This document shows, piece by piece, positions 25,763 through 33,665 of a stretch of 52,121 bases of DNA (its first letter is position 1; each line of letters begins with the position of its first letter). A model generated the notes under the pieces. The model was not told where the DNA came from. It made no database searches and was given only the letters and a program-made list of their open reading frames with translations. This stretch comes from Winogradskyella immobilis (lineage in GTDB: Bacteria > Bacteroidota > Bacteroidia > Flavobacteriales > Flavobacteriaceae), in the NCBI RefSeq assembly GCF_021887715.1, contig NZ_JAIQXX010000018.1:1-52121 (forward strand), written 5' to 3'. The translations under genes and the position numbers were made by a program.

Positions 25763-26533
25763 TTGACCTCAAATCATTCTAAAATATCAGCTTTACTTAT
25801 TACCTATAATGAGATAAATCATATAGAAGATGTAATTGCTAATGTTCGTTTCTGTGATGAAATTATTGTTGTAGATTCTTATAGCAATGATGGAACTTAT
25901 GAAAAACTTAATGAATATACCGATGTAAAAGTAATACAGCATAAATTTAAAAACTTTGCTGACCAACGCAATTTTGCTATAAATCAAGTTAATAACAATT
26001 GGATTCTTTTCATTGATGCAGATGAACGTATAACTCCTGAGCTACAAAAAGAAATATTAGAAAAAGTCAGTAGTAACACTCAAAGTGTAGCTTTTAAATT
26101 TAAAAGGCAATTTATTATTCAAGGAAAAAAGATAAAATATTGCGGTTTTCAGACCGACACTATTTTTCGGTTATTTAAAAAAGGAACAACAAAATACAGA
26201 GAAGATCGATTCGTCCATGAGTTACCAATTATAGATGGCGAGACTGAACTTTTAAATCATAAAATGCTTCATTATTCGTTTAATGATTATGAAAGCTATA
26301 GAAAAAAAGTAGAGCATTATGGTAAACTAAAAGCACTTGAATTACATAAAAAAGGAACTCAACCGAATGCTTTTAAGTTCTATTCTAAATTCTTATATAA
26401 GTTTATATTCAACTTTATTTTTAGGTTAGGGTTTTTAGACGGAATAGCAGGTTATAACATCTGTAAATTAAATGCTTTAGGAATAATATACAGGTATAGA
26501 GAACTTAAACGTTTATCTGTTACGCCAAAATAG
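25763..26533 (+). CDS. Glycosyltransferase family 2, WaaE/KdtX type
   Basis: A 256-residue GT-A enzyme. KISALLITYNEINHIEDVIANVRFCDEIIVVDSYSNDGT and FIDADERI (DxD-type metal site) match the WaaE/LgtF group that adds a glucose or similar residue to the LPS inner core. The C-terminal part has amphipathic, basic helices. It starts at TTG 25763, about 120 nt after the previous gene, and its last 21 nt overlap the end of the opposing kinase gene. The sugar is not certain. Confidence 0.88.
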   Translation: MTSNHSKISALLITYNEINHIEDVIANVRFCDEIIVVDSYSNDGTYEKLNEYTDVKVIQHKFKNFADQRNFAINQVNNNWILFIDADERITPELQKEILEKVSSNTQSVAFKFKRQFIIQGKKIKYCGFQTDTIFRLFKKGTTKYREDRFVHELPIIDGETELLNHKMLHYSFNDYESYRKKVEHYGKLKALELHKKGTQPNAFKFYSKFLYKFIFNFIFRLGFLDGIAGYNICKLNALGIIYRYRELKRLSVTPK

Positions 26534-27277
26534 AAGCTTTTTTTTAAGCCTTTTTTTGCGATGAAATTTATCCTGAAAATCTTGTGTCTCTTTCCACATT
26601 AAATTAAAAACTTTGGTATACTCCATACAAATGCATTTAGAATATTCATCACTCATAACCTCAATCATTGATTTATGAGTTGCTAATCTCGAAAAGTTTT
26701 TAATACGAGTTTCAAAATCTAGTGTTTTAAACTCCATCCTATTTAAATCAACCAAATAAAATTGATAATCGTCATTATCTGCTTTAATTAATGTATTTCC
26801 TGGAGAATGATCTAAAAAATGAATTCCTTTTTCGTGCAATTTAAAAGTAAACCTGGTAAAAGCTCTTATTATGTTTTCATGATTTGGATAATTAAAATCT
26901 GTAGTCAACTCTCTATACGTTAAATCGTATGATAAATGCTCACTAATATAATAGCTCTTTTTAAATAAAAATGGTTTCGAAAATTCATAATAAGCTATAG
27001 GTTGTGGTGTTCCAATACCAAATTCTTTTAATCTACACGCATACTCAAAAGAACGTTGTGCTTTACTTTTTCTAAATAATTGATATGCTAGTTGGTTTAC
27101 AATATTTGGGATTTTAAACGATTTTACATTAATGATTTGCTTATCTAATTCAAATAGCTTTATAGAATTTCTATCTTGTTTTCCAAAGTTTTCTCCCTTA
27201 GTATTATAATTTAAAATGATACTGTCTAAAAAACTTTCTTTATCATTAAATTTATTATGAATAATTTTATTCTTCAT
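26513..27277 (-). CDS. Lipopolysaccharide core kinase-like protein (InaA/WaaP/Kdo-kinase fold)
   Basis: A 254-residue protein-kinase-fold enzyme that phosphorylates LPS core sugars such as Kdo or heptose. It shows a catalytic-loop pattern GIHFLDHSPGNTL (Asp as base, Asn as metal ligand) and a DFG-like YLVDLNRMEF. The N-lobe Lys is less clear but KSFKIPNIVNQLAYQLFRKSKA fits. It ends in a run of Lys/Arg. The start overlaps the end of the upstream GT2 by 11 nt on the minus strand, and the 3' end overlaps the plus-strand GT2 by 21 nt. Confidence 0.8.
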   Translation of the reverse strand: MKNKIIHNKFNDKESFLDSIILNYNTKGENFGKQDRNSIKLFELDKQIINVKSFKIPNIVNQLAYQLFRKSKAQRSFEYACRLKEFGIGTPQPIAYYEFSKPFLFKKSYYISEHLSYDLTYRELTTDFNYPNHENIIRAFTRFTFKLHEKGIHFLDHSPGNTLIKADNDDYQFYLVDLNRMEFKTLDFETRIKNFSRLATHKSMIEVMSDEYSKCICMEYTKVFNLMWKETQDFQDKFHRKKRLKKKLLFWRNR

Positions 27278-28073
27278 TTAAATAACTCTCTATACCGTTT
27301 TTACACCAAGTAACTTTATTAGTAATTGTATTCTGTTCTATTTCGTTATTAATTTCTAATCTATCTTTTGATTTCTCATTATGATATATATGATATAAAA
27401 TTCCTTTATATCTTAAACGTCTAGCCTTAATACCAAAATTATGCAACCTAAGTGCTAATTCAGAATCTTCTCTTCCCCAACCTTTAAAATCTTCATTATA
27501 ACCATTTACTGCTATAAAATCTTTTCTAAAAAAAGACGTATTACATCCTCTATACTTTTTTGAAAATTTAGTGCTTTTTTTATACAAAAAACTTAATAAA
27601 GGTATACGAATAGTTCTCGTTCTCTTTTTGATCCCTTTTGAGAATACACCAAACCTAATCTTTTTATTTTCAAATAATGTTTTAAGATAATGCTTCTGAA
27701 TATTAACTCTACTTCCATATAAATACACACTAGCTTCAGCTAAACTAAGATGATCTTTAACAAATAAAGGATGTAAAATACAATCTCCATCTGCCTGAAT
27801 AATATAATCTCCTTTAGCTATTGCTATTGCTTTATTTAATATCACTGACTTTCTAAATCCTTCATCTTTATGCCAAACATGTATTAAAGGAGATTTTAGT
27901 TTGCCTTTGAACATTTCAATAACATCTTTTGTCTCATCACTAGATCCATCATCTGCTATAATTATTTCGTCAGGCAATATTTTTTGGTTATTTACACTTT
28001 TAAGTACTAAGCTTAAAGCTTCAGGCCAATTATAGGTAGAAATAACCAAACTAGAAGTAAAACTAGGTTTCAT
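27267..28073 (-). CDS. Glycosyltransferase family 2 with galactosyltransferase-like C-terminus
   Basis: A 268-residue GT-A transferase. The N-terminal half has SLVISTYNWPEALSLVLKSVNNQKILPDEIIIADDGSSDET and QADGDCILHP (DxD). The second half has RGCNTSFFRKDFIAVNGYNEDFKGWGREDSELALRLHNFG, the GWGxEDxE block of the beta-1,4-galactosyltransferase/chondroitin-synthase type that reads the acceptor sugar. It probably adds a hexose or hexosamine to LPS core or a capsule. First gene of the two-gene minus-strand unit with the kinase. Confidence 0.88.
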   Translation of the reverse strand: MKPSFTSSLVISTYNWPEALSLVLKSVNNQKILPDEIIIADDGSSDETKDVIEMFKGKLKSPLIHVWHKDEGFRKSVILNKAIAIAKGDYIIQADGDCILHPLFVKDHLSLAEASVYLYGSRVNIQKHYLKTLFENKKIRFGVFSKGIKKRTRTIRIPLLSFLYKKSTKFSKKYRGCNTSFFRKDFIAVNGYNEDFKGWGREDSELALRLHNFGIKARRLRYKGILYHIYHNEKSKDRLEINNEIEQNTITNKVTWCKNGIESYLNEE

Positions 28074-28077
28074 ATAG

Positions 28078-28085
28078 CAATATTA
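28078..28085 (-). promoter_or_regulatory. -7 promoter box of the minus-strand GT2-kinase pair
   Basis: TAATATTG on the minus strand (one change from TAnnTTTG), 4 nt (CTAT) before the ATG at 28073. It repeats the very short spacing seen in front of rel, uvrB and the pRiA4b-like gene. Confidence 0.4.
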
Positions 28086-28143
28086 CAACTTTTCGTCGGT
28101 CTTAAATAATTTATACAGCAACTAAAAAATGATCAAAACCGAT

Positions 28144-28151
28144 TATCTTTG
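28144..28151 (+). promoter_or_regulatory. -7 promoter box of tsaC/sua5
   Basis: TATCTTTG, exact consensus. Transcription should begin near 28157, which excludes any start codon upstream and leaves ATT at 28169 as the likely start. Confidence 0.55.
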
Positions 28152-28168
28152 CTAAAACTCAAAGAGCT

Positions 28169-28729
28169 ATTACAACAGAAGTCCACAACACAATAAGAGT
28201 ATTAAAAAACGGAGGAATTATCCTTTATCCTACAGATACGGTTTGGGGTATTGGCTGTGATGCTAAAAATGCTGAAGCCGTTAAAAAAATTTATGCTTTA
28301 AAAAAAAGAATCGCTACTAAATCTATGATATGTTTAGTTGCCAATCAATCTATGCTAAGGAATTACATTTCTCACATACCAGATTCCGCTATTAAAATTA
28401 TTAATACAGAAACACAACCAACCACTATCATCTATAATAACCCAAAATATTTAGCTAATAATTTAATAGCTGAAGATAGTACAATAGCTATACGAATCCC
28501 TAATCATAAATTTTGTCAAGAATTATTACTTCAATATAACGGCGCTATTGTTTCTACCTCAGCAAATATAAGTGGTCAATCTACTCCACAATCCTTTAAA
28601 GAAATTACTCAAGACATTATTAAAGGTGTAGACTATGTTGTAAATTTGCAACACGAAAAAACAGATGTAAATCCATCAAAAATTATTAAAATTAATACAG
28701 ATGGATCATTAAAAATTATCCGTGAATAA
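28169..28729 (+). CDS. L-threonylcarbamoyladenylate synthase (TsaC/Sua5), apparent ATT start
   Basis: About 186 residues of the YrdC fold. The enzyme makes threonylcarbamoyl-AMP from threonine, bicarbonate and ATP for the t6A37 base of ANN-decoding tRNAs. The essential signature GGIILYPTDTVWGIGCDA and KKIYALKKR lie between 28211 and 28310; further on are KSMICLVA, VSTSANISG and the ending TDGSLKIIRE. No ATG, GTG or TTG occurs in frame between the stop at 28130 and ATG 28325, and the latter would delete the signature. ATT at 28169 gives a start of T-T-E-V-H-N-T-I-R-V-L-K-N-G-G, a normal N-terminus for the family. A point change or reading error at 28171 is the alternative. Confidence 0.85.
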   Translation: MTTEVHNTIRVLKNGGIILYPTDTVWGIGCDAKNAEAVKKIYALKKRIATKSMICLVANQSMLRNYISHIPDSAIKIINTETQPTTIIYNNPKYLANNLIAEDSTIAIRIPNHKFCQELLLQYNGAIVSTSANISGQSTPQSFKEITQDIIKGVDYVVNLQHEKTDVNPSKIIKINTDGSLKIIRE

Positions 28730-28759
28730 TTAGCTTAAATTTTAAAGCTAAAGTCTAAG

Positions 28760-30181
28760 ATGAATTACAAAAACGCACTACAACATCATATTTTTAAGAT
28801 TATATCTAAATCTGCAAAATCTTTAAATATAGACGCTTATGTTATTGGAGGTTTTGTACGCGACTATTTTTTAGAACGTGGAGAAGCCAAAGATATAGAT
28901 ATCGTTGCTATTGGTAATGGCATAGATTTAGCACAAGAAGTTTCTAAGCAAATTCCTAATCACCCAAAAGTTCAGGTCTTTAAAACTTATGGTACTGCAA
29001 TGCTTAAGTATGAGGATATTGAAATTGAATTTGTTGGTGCGCGCAAAGAAAGTTATTCTGAAGACAGCAGAAATCCTATTGTAGAAAATGGATCTTTAGA
29101 AGATGATCAAAATCGAAGAGATTTTACTATAAATGCATTAGCATTAAGCCTAAATGAAAATACTTTCGGAGAACTTCTCGACCCTTTTAATGGCATTAAT
29201 GATCTTGATGCAAAAATCATTAGAACACCTTTAAACCCAGATATAACATATAGTGATGACCCATTACGTATGTTAAGAGCTATTCGTTTTGCTTCGCAAT
29301 TAGATTTTAAAATAGAAAGCAATTCTCTTAATGCCATAACTAAGAATAAAGATCGAATAAAAATTATTACTAAAGAACGTATTGTTACTGAAATCAATAA
29401 GATATTATTAAGTAAAAAACCTTCTGTTGGATTTATACTCCTAGAAAAAACAGGACTTCTTAATTATATTTTACCAGAACTTACAGCACTTAAAGGTATT
29501 GATGAAATTGAAGGGCAACGCCATAAAGATAATTTTTATCACACGTTAGAAGTTGTCGATAATATATCTAAACATACAGAAGATTTATGGCTACGTTGGG
29601 CTGCACTTTTACATGATATTGGTAAAGCACCTACTAAAAAATTCCATAAAAAAATTGGTTGGACATTTCATGGTCACGAGTTTAAAGGTTCTAAAATGGT
29701 TTACCATTTATTTAAACGCTTAAAGATGCCTCTTAATGATAAAATGAAGTTTGTTCAAAAAATGGTATTGATGAGCTCTCGTCCAATTGTATTAGCAACT
29801 GAGGTTACAGATTCTGCAGTACGTCGTTTGGTTTTTGACGCTGGCAACCATGTAGAAGATTTAATGACGCTTTGTGAAGCGGATATTACTACCAAAAATC
29901 CAAAAAAATTTAAGCGCTATCATAACAATTTTAAAATCGTTAGAGATAAAATTATTGAAGTTGAAGAACGAGACCATGTTCGTAATTTTCAGCCACCAGT
30001 TAGTGGTGAAGAGATTATGAAAACCTTTAATTTAAAACCTTCAAGAGAAATAGGGATTATTAAAGAAATTATTAAAGAAGCTATTCTCGAAGGCGAAATA
30101 CCAAACGAATACGAAGCCGCATTTCAATTAATGCTAAAAGAAGGTGAAAAATTAGGATTGATAAAACATGAAGAAAGATAA
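28760..30181 (+). CDS. cca: CCA tRNA nucleotidyltransferase with HD domain
   Basis: A 473-residue class II nucleotidyltransferase that adds or repairs the CCA end of tRNA. The head has [12 protein letters not shown] and [10 protein letters not shown] (catalytic Asp pair), then [11 protein letters not shown] and [16 protein letters not shown] for nucleotide selection and the neck. A C-terminal HD phosphohydrolase domain follows ([27 protein letters not shown]), common in this lineage. It begins 30 nt after tsaC, so two tRNA-modifying functions are next to each other. Its end overlaps ctaA by 14 nt. Confidence 0.95.
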   Translation: MNYKNALQHHIFKIISKSAKSLNIDAYVIGGFVRDYFLERGEAKDIDIVAIGNGIDLAQEVSKQIPNHPKVQVFKTYGTAMLKYEDIEIEFVGARKESYSEDSRNPIVENGSLEDDQNRRDFTINALALSLNENTFGELLDPFNGINDLDAKIIRTPLNPDITYSDDPLRMLRAIRFASQLDFKIESNSLNAITKNKDRIKIITKERIVTEINKILLSKKPSVGFILLEKTGLLNYILPELTALKGIDEIEGQRHKDNFYHTLEVVDNISKHTEDLWLRWAALLHDIGKAPTKKFHKKIGWTFHGHEFKGSKMVYHLFKRLKMPLNDKMKFVQKMVLMSSRPIVLATEVTDSAVRRLVFDAGNHVEDLMTLCEADITTKNPKKFKRYHNNFKIVRDKIIEVEERDHVRNFQPPVSGEEIMKTFNLKPSREIGIIKEIIKEAILEGEIPNEYEAAFQLMLKEGEKLGLIKHEER

Positions 30182-31184
30182 TAATAAGGTTATATACTGG
30201 TTACTTATCGGTTGTATTTTAATATTTATAATGGTCGTAGTCGGTGGTATTACGCGTCTCACGCATTCAGGATTATCCATATCTAATTACAAATTAATTT
30301 CTGGAACCATTCCGCCAATGAACAAAATAGAATGGAACGAAGCTTTTGATTTATATAAACAATACCCAGAATATCAAAAACTCAACTATAACATGACTTT
30401 AGAAGAGTTTAAAGATATTTATTTTTGGGAATGGATTCATCGTGTTATCGGTCGTTTTATAGGCTTAGTGTTTATCATTCCGTTCATCTATTTTTTAATT
30501 AAAAAACAGCTCACAAAAGCAACAATAAAGAAAGCTTCTCTATTACTCGTTCTCGGAGGTTTTCAAGGTTTTTTAGGTTGGTATATGGTAAAGAGTGGTT
30601 TAGTTGATCGTCCAGATGTTAGTCATTACAGATTAGCGGCACACCTTACTACAGCATTTTTAACGTTTGCTTACACATTTTGGGTGGCTTTAGATCTAAT
30701 TTTCCCAGAAAGGAAAACCTACAATAAAAAATTTAGAAACTTTATTAGAATAGGTTTAACCCTTTTAATATTACAGATTATTTACGGTGCATTTGTTGCT
30801 GGTTTAGATGCGGGTTGGATACATAACCACTGGCCATTAATGAACGATGGAAAATTTATACACGAAACTGTTTATATAGAACAAAACCCATTATATCTTA
30901 ATTTTATTGAAGGCAGAAGCGGTGTTCAGTTTGTGCATAGAATCTTAGCATACATTGTTGTTATTTTTATCATATCTATTTGGTATAAAACAAGAAAGAT
31001 GCAGCTTACATTGTTACAAAATAGAGGTGTTAACCTATTATTTATAATGGTAGGTTTACAATTTTTGTTAGGTGTATTAACACTTGTTCTTGGAGTTCCG
31101 GTATGGCTAGGTGTTGTACACCAAGTTGGCGCATTTATATTGTTAAGTACAATGGTATTTACACTTCATCGTTTCTCTAAATAG
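30168..31184 (+). CDS. ctaA: Heme A synthase (COX15/CtaA)
   Basis: A 338-residue inner-membrane protein with about eight membrane helices that oxidises heme O to heme A for cytochrome oxidase. Heme-ligand histidines sit in [46 protein letters not shown] and GVVHQVGAF. An inserted segment around residues 205-245 ([15 protein letters not shown]) is the periplasmic loop of the alphaproteobacterial/Bacteroidota type. It overlaps cca by 14 nt. No ctaB or oxidase gene is near. Confidence 0.94.
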   Translation: MKKDNNKVIYWLLIGCILIFIMVVVGGITRLTHSGLSISNYKLISGTIPPMNKIEWNEAFDLYKQYPEYQKLNYNMTLEEFKDIYFWEWIHRVIGRFIGLVFIIPFIYFLIKKQLTKATIKKASLLLVLGGFQGFLGWYMVKSGLVDRPDVSHYRLAAHLTTAFLTFAYTFWVALDLIFPERKTYNKKFRNFIRIGLTLLILQIIYGAFVAGLDAGWIHNHWPLMNDGKFIHETVYIEQNPLYLNFIEGRSGVQFVHRILAYIVVIFIISIWYKTRKMQLTLLQNRGVNLLFIMVGLQFLLGVLTLVLGVPVWLGVVHQVGAFILLSTMVFTLHRFSK

Positions 31185-31186
31185 TT

Positions 31187-31194
31187 TAACTTTG
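31187..31194 (+). promoter_or_regulatory. -7 promoter box of the pRiA4b-ORF3-like gene
   Basis: TAACTTTG, exact consensus, only 4 nt (CAAT) before the ATG at 31199. Together with similar cases this suggests a leaderless transcript. Confidence 0.5.
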
Positions 31195-31198
31195 CAAT

Positions 31199-31717
31199 AT
31201 GATTTACAGATTTAGAGTCATCTTAGACAACGACACCGAAGAGGATATTTTTAGAGATTTAGAAATACGAGAAACCGATACTATGGAAGATCTTCATAAT
31301 ATCATAACACAATCTTTTGGTTTTGATGGTATGGAAATGGCATCGTTTTATGTTAGTGATGATGAATGGAATCAAGGCGAAGAGATTTCTATGTTTGACA
31401 TGAGTGAAGCTGGTAATGAAGTCAAAGTGATGAGTACTACAATTATTAAAAATATAGTACATGAAGCTTCTACGCGTCTTATCTATGTTTACGATTTTTT
31501 AAACATGTGGACCTTCTTTGTTGAACTTGCAGAAATTGTAGAAGAAGCGCAAGGTTTAGATTATCCAAATCTTATGTTTGTGCAAGGTCAAGTACCAGAT
31601 GAAGCCCCAGAAAAACAATTTGAAGCAGACACAGATGATGAAGGTTTTAATGAGTTTGATGATGACGTAAAATTTGACGATTATGAAGATTTAGATTTTG
31701 ACGAGAATTGGAATTAA
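31199..31717 (+). CDS. Plasmid pRiA4b ORF-3-like (IS1096 TnpR-like) family protein
   Basis: A 172-residue protein of the pRiA4b ORF-3 family. It begins with a compact domain (YRFRVILDNDTEEDIFRDLEIRETDTMEDLHNIITQSFGFDG...SFYVSDDEW) and ends in a 40-residue stretch rich in Asp/Glu. Despite the plasmid and transposon names, this is a chromosomal gene with no transposase nearby, as is usual in Bacteroidota. Function is unknown. A strong terminator follows its stop. Confidence 0.85.
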   Translation: MIYRFRVILDNDTEEDIFRDLEIRETDTMEDLHNIITQSFGFDGMEMASFYVSDDEWNQGEEISMFDMSEAGNEVKVMSTTIIKNIVHEASTRLIYVYDFLNMWTFFVELAEIVEEAQGLDYPNLMFVQGQVPDEAPEKQFEADTDDEGFNEFDDDVKFDDYEDLDFDENWN

Positions 31718-31740
31718 TTTAATTCCACATTATATACACT

Positions 31741-31770
31741 AAAGCATTTCTATTAAGAAATGCTTTTTTT
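31741..31770 (+). terminator. Rho-independent terminator
   Basis: AAAGCATTTC (31741-31750) pairs with GAAATGCTTT (31757-31766), loop TATTAA, then a T run to 31770. It closes the tsaC-cca-ctaA-pRiA4b stretch. Confidence 0.85.
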
Positions 31771-31839
31771 ATAACTAACTGTAACAAAAAAACGAATCGT
31801 TCGTCTTACTTCTATAACCGATCAAAAAAATCAATCATT

Positions 31840-32739
31840 TTGGAGAATATCCTAACAATTAATAACCTTACTAAAAAGTTTGGTTATCTCACTGCAGTTA
31901 AAGATTTAAGTTTTACTATCAATAAAGGTAATGTCTATGGCATTTTAGGTCCTAATGGTAGTGGAAAATCTACAACACTAGGTATTGTATTAAATGTCGT
32001 CAATAAAACTGAAGGTAACTTTCATTGGTTTGATGGCAATACCTCAACACATGATGCTTTAAAGAAAGTTGGTGCCATTATTGAACGCCCAAACTTTTAT
32101 CCTTACATGACGGCGTTACAAAACTTAAAATTAGTTTGTAAAATTAAAGGTGTTGACACAAGTAAAGTTGAAGAAAAGCTAGAAGTTGTAGGTTTATTAG
32201 ATCGACGAAATAGTAAATTTAGAACATTTTCTTTAGGTATGAAACAGCGTCTAGCTATTGCTTCTGCTCTATTAAACGACCCTGAAATTTTAATTTTAGA
32301 TGAACCAACAAACGGTTTAGATCCACAAGGTATTCATCAAATTCGGCAAATCATTAAAGATATTGCGGCAAATGGCACTACAATTTTATTAGCATCACAT
32401 TTATTAGACGAAGTAGAAAAAGTATGTTCTCATGTTGTGGTACTTAGAAAAGGTGAAAAGCTATACTCAGGGCGCGTTGACGAAATGATTAATAGTCATG
32501 GTTTTTTTGAGTTAAAAGCAGATAAACATGACGAATTAATAAAGCTATTAGAAACAGATACTTCATTTGGAAAAATAACCATAGAAGATGAAATTGTTAC
32601 CGCTTTTTTAAATAATCCTATGTCTGCTTCAGAATTTAATAAACTAATGTTTAGTAAAGACATTACATTATCTCATCTTGTAAAACGTAAAGAAAGTTTA
32701 GAAGAACAATTTTTACAATTAACAGATAACTTAAACTAA
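31840..32739 (+). CDS. ABC transporter ATP-binding protein
   Basis: A 299-residue ABC ATPase of the ABC-2 (DRA/CcmA-like) type. Motifs: Walker A GPNGSGKST near residue 38, signature FSLGMKQRLAIA, Walker B ILILDEPTNGLD and switch His in LLASHLL. A C-terminal 80-residue regulatory domain follows. The start is TTG at 31840. The permease begins 74 nt downstream, past a short repeat with core GCTTGTCGAAGG. The cargo is unknown. Confidence 0.92.
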   Translation: MENILTINNLTKKFGYLTAVKDLSFTINKGNVYGILGPNGSGKSTTLGIVLNVVNKTEGNFHWFDGNTSTHDALKKVGAIIERPNFYPYMTALQNLKLVCKIKGVDTSKVEEKLEVVGLLDRRNSKFRTFSLGMKQRLAIASALLNDPEILILDEPTNGLDPQGIHQIRQIIKDIAANGTTILLASHLLDEVEKVCSHVVVLRKGEKLYSGRVDEMINSHGFFELKADKHDELIKLLETDTSFGKITIEDEIVTAFLNNPMSASEFNKLMFSKDITLSHLVKRKESLEEQFLQLTDNLN

Positions 32740-32742
32740 TAT

Positions 32743-32763
32743 ATCCTAAGCTTGTCGAAGGAT
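32743..32763. repeat. Short palindromic intergenic repeat (GCTTGTCGAAGG type)
   Basis: ATCCT (32743-32747) and AGGAT (32759-32763) flank AAGCTTGTCGA. This sequence type is dispersed in many Bacteroidota genomes. The GTCGAA core appears again at the right edge of the window. Confidence 0.45.
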
Positions 32764-32813
32764 CAATCAAAATATATTAATCTCTAATCAGGATTACATT
32801 AAACCAATCAAAA

Positions 32814-33638
32814 ATGATACGTCTCGTACAATTAGAATTACAAAAACTTTTACTGAACAGAACCAGTAAAATATTAATCTTTATATCTTTTATATTACCA
32901 TTTACAGTTCTTATTTTATCTTCTATAAAGATTAATGTCTTTGGCTTTTTTACATTAGAGCTTGGTGAATTAGGGATTTTTAACTTTCCTATCATTTGGC
33001 ATATCACTACTTTTTTTGCATCGTATTTTAAATTCTTTTTTGCTATTGTCGTGGTGAGTATGATTGGTAATGAGTACAGCAACAAAACCTTAAAACAAAA
33101 CCTAATCGATGGCTTAAGTAAAAAAGAGTTTATACTGTCAAAATTTTATACTATCGTATTCTTTTCTCTAGCAGCAACTCTGTTAATTGGTCTTGCTACA
33201 TTTTTAATTGGGTTATACTATTCAAGCTATACAGAAGCTAATATTATTTTTAGAGAAGTAGATTTTCTACTCGCTTATTTTCTTAAACTCGTCGGGTTCT
33301 TTAGCTTATGTTTATTTTTCGGAATGCTTTTAAAACGTTCTGCGTTTGCATTAGCCTTTTTAGTTATATTATACCTATTAGAATGGATTATCGTAGGCAT
33401 TATTACATGGCAATTTAATTACAATATTGCTGAAAAGATTCATAACTTTTTCCCATTACAATCTATGTATAAGCTTATAGATCAACCTATACAACGTATG
33501 GTCATGACTAAATTCCCTGACAAAGCAGATTTAGCTTATGATTATGCTTTACACTTCCATGAAATCGTTATTGTTTTAGGTTGGACAGCACTTTTTATCT
33601 TTTTATCGTATCGATTATTAAAAAAGCGAGATTTATAA
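32814..33638 (+). CDS. ABC-2 type transporter permease
   Basis: A 274-residue integral membrane protein with six hydrophobic segments and a large first loop. An N-terminal cytoplasmic helix (RLVQLELQKLLLNRTSKIL) and the segment IGNEYSNKTLKQNLIDGLSKKEFILSKF are the standard ABC-2 permease pattern (NEYxxGTxxxxL-type). It pairs with the ATPase just upstream and would form a homodimer. It ends 28 nt before the first T9SS protein; co-transcription is possible but not proven. Confidence 0.9.
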   Translation: MIRLVQLELQKLLLNRTSKILIFISFILPFTVLILSSIKINVFGFFTLELGELGIFNFPIIWHITTFFASYFKFFFAIVVVSMIGNEYSNKTLKQNLIDGLSKKEFILSKFYTIVFFSLAATLLIGLATFLIGLYYSSYTEANIIFREVDFLLAYFLKLVGFFSLCLFFGMLLKRSAFALAFLVILYLLEWIIVGIITWQFNYNIAEKIHNFFPLQSMYKLIDQPIQRMVMTKFPDKADLAYDYALHFHEIVIVLGWTALFIFLSYRLLKKRDL

Positions 33639-33665
33639 TATCTTTGGTAGCCTTGGCTATCGCAA

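Noticed and set aside
28730..28751. Hairpin TTAGCTT/AAGCTAA between tsaC and cca
   Set aside because: A 7-bp AT-rich stem with no T run; cca is more likely co-transcribed.
31199..31717. Mobile-element origin suggested by the pRiA4b/IS1096 family name
   Set aside because: No transposase, terminal repeats or target duplication nearby; the gene is an ordinary chromosomal member of the family.
31791..31804. Short palindrome ACGAATCGTTCGT before the ABC ATPase
   Set aside because: Only 5 bp per arm; could be an operator, but such lengths are frequent by chance.
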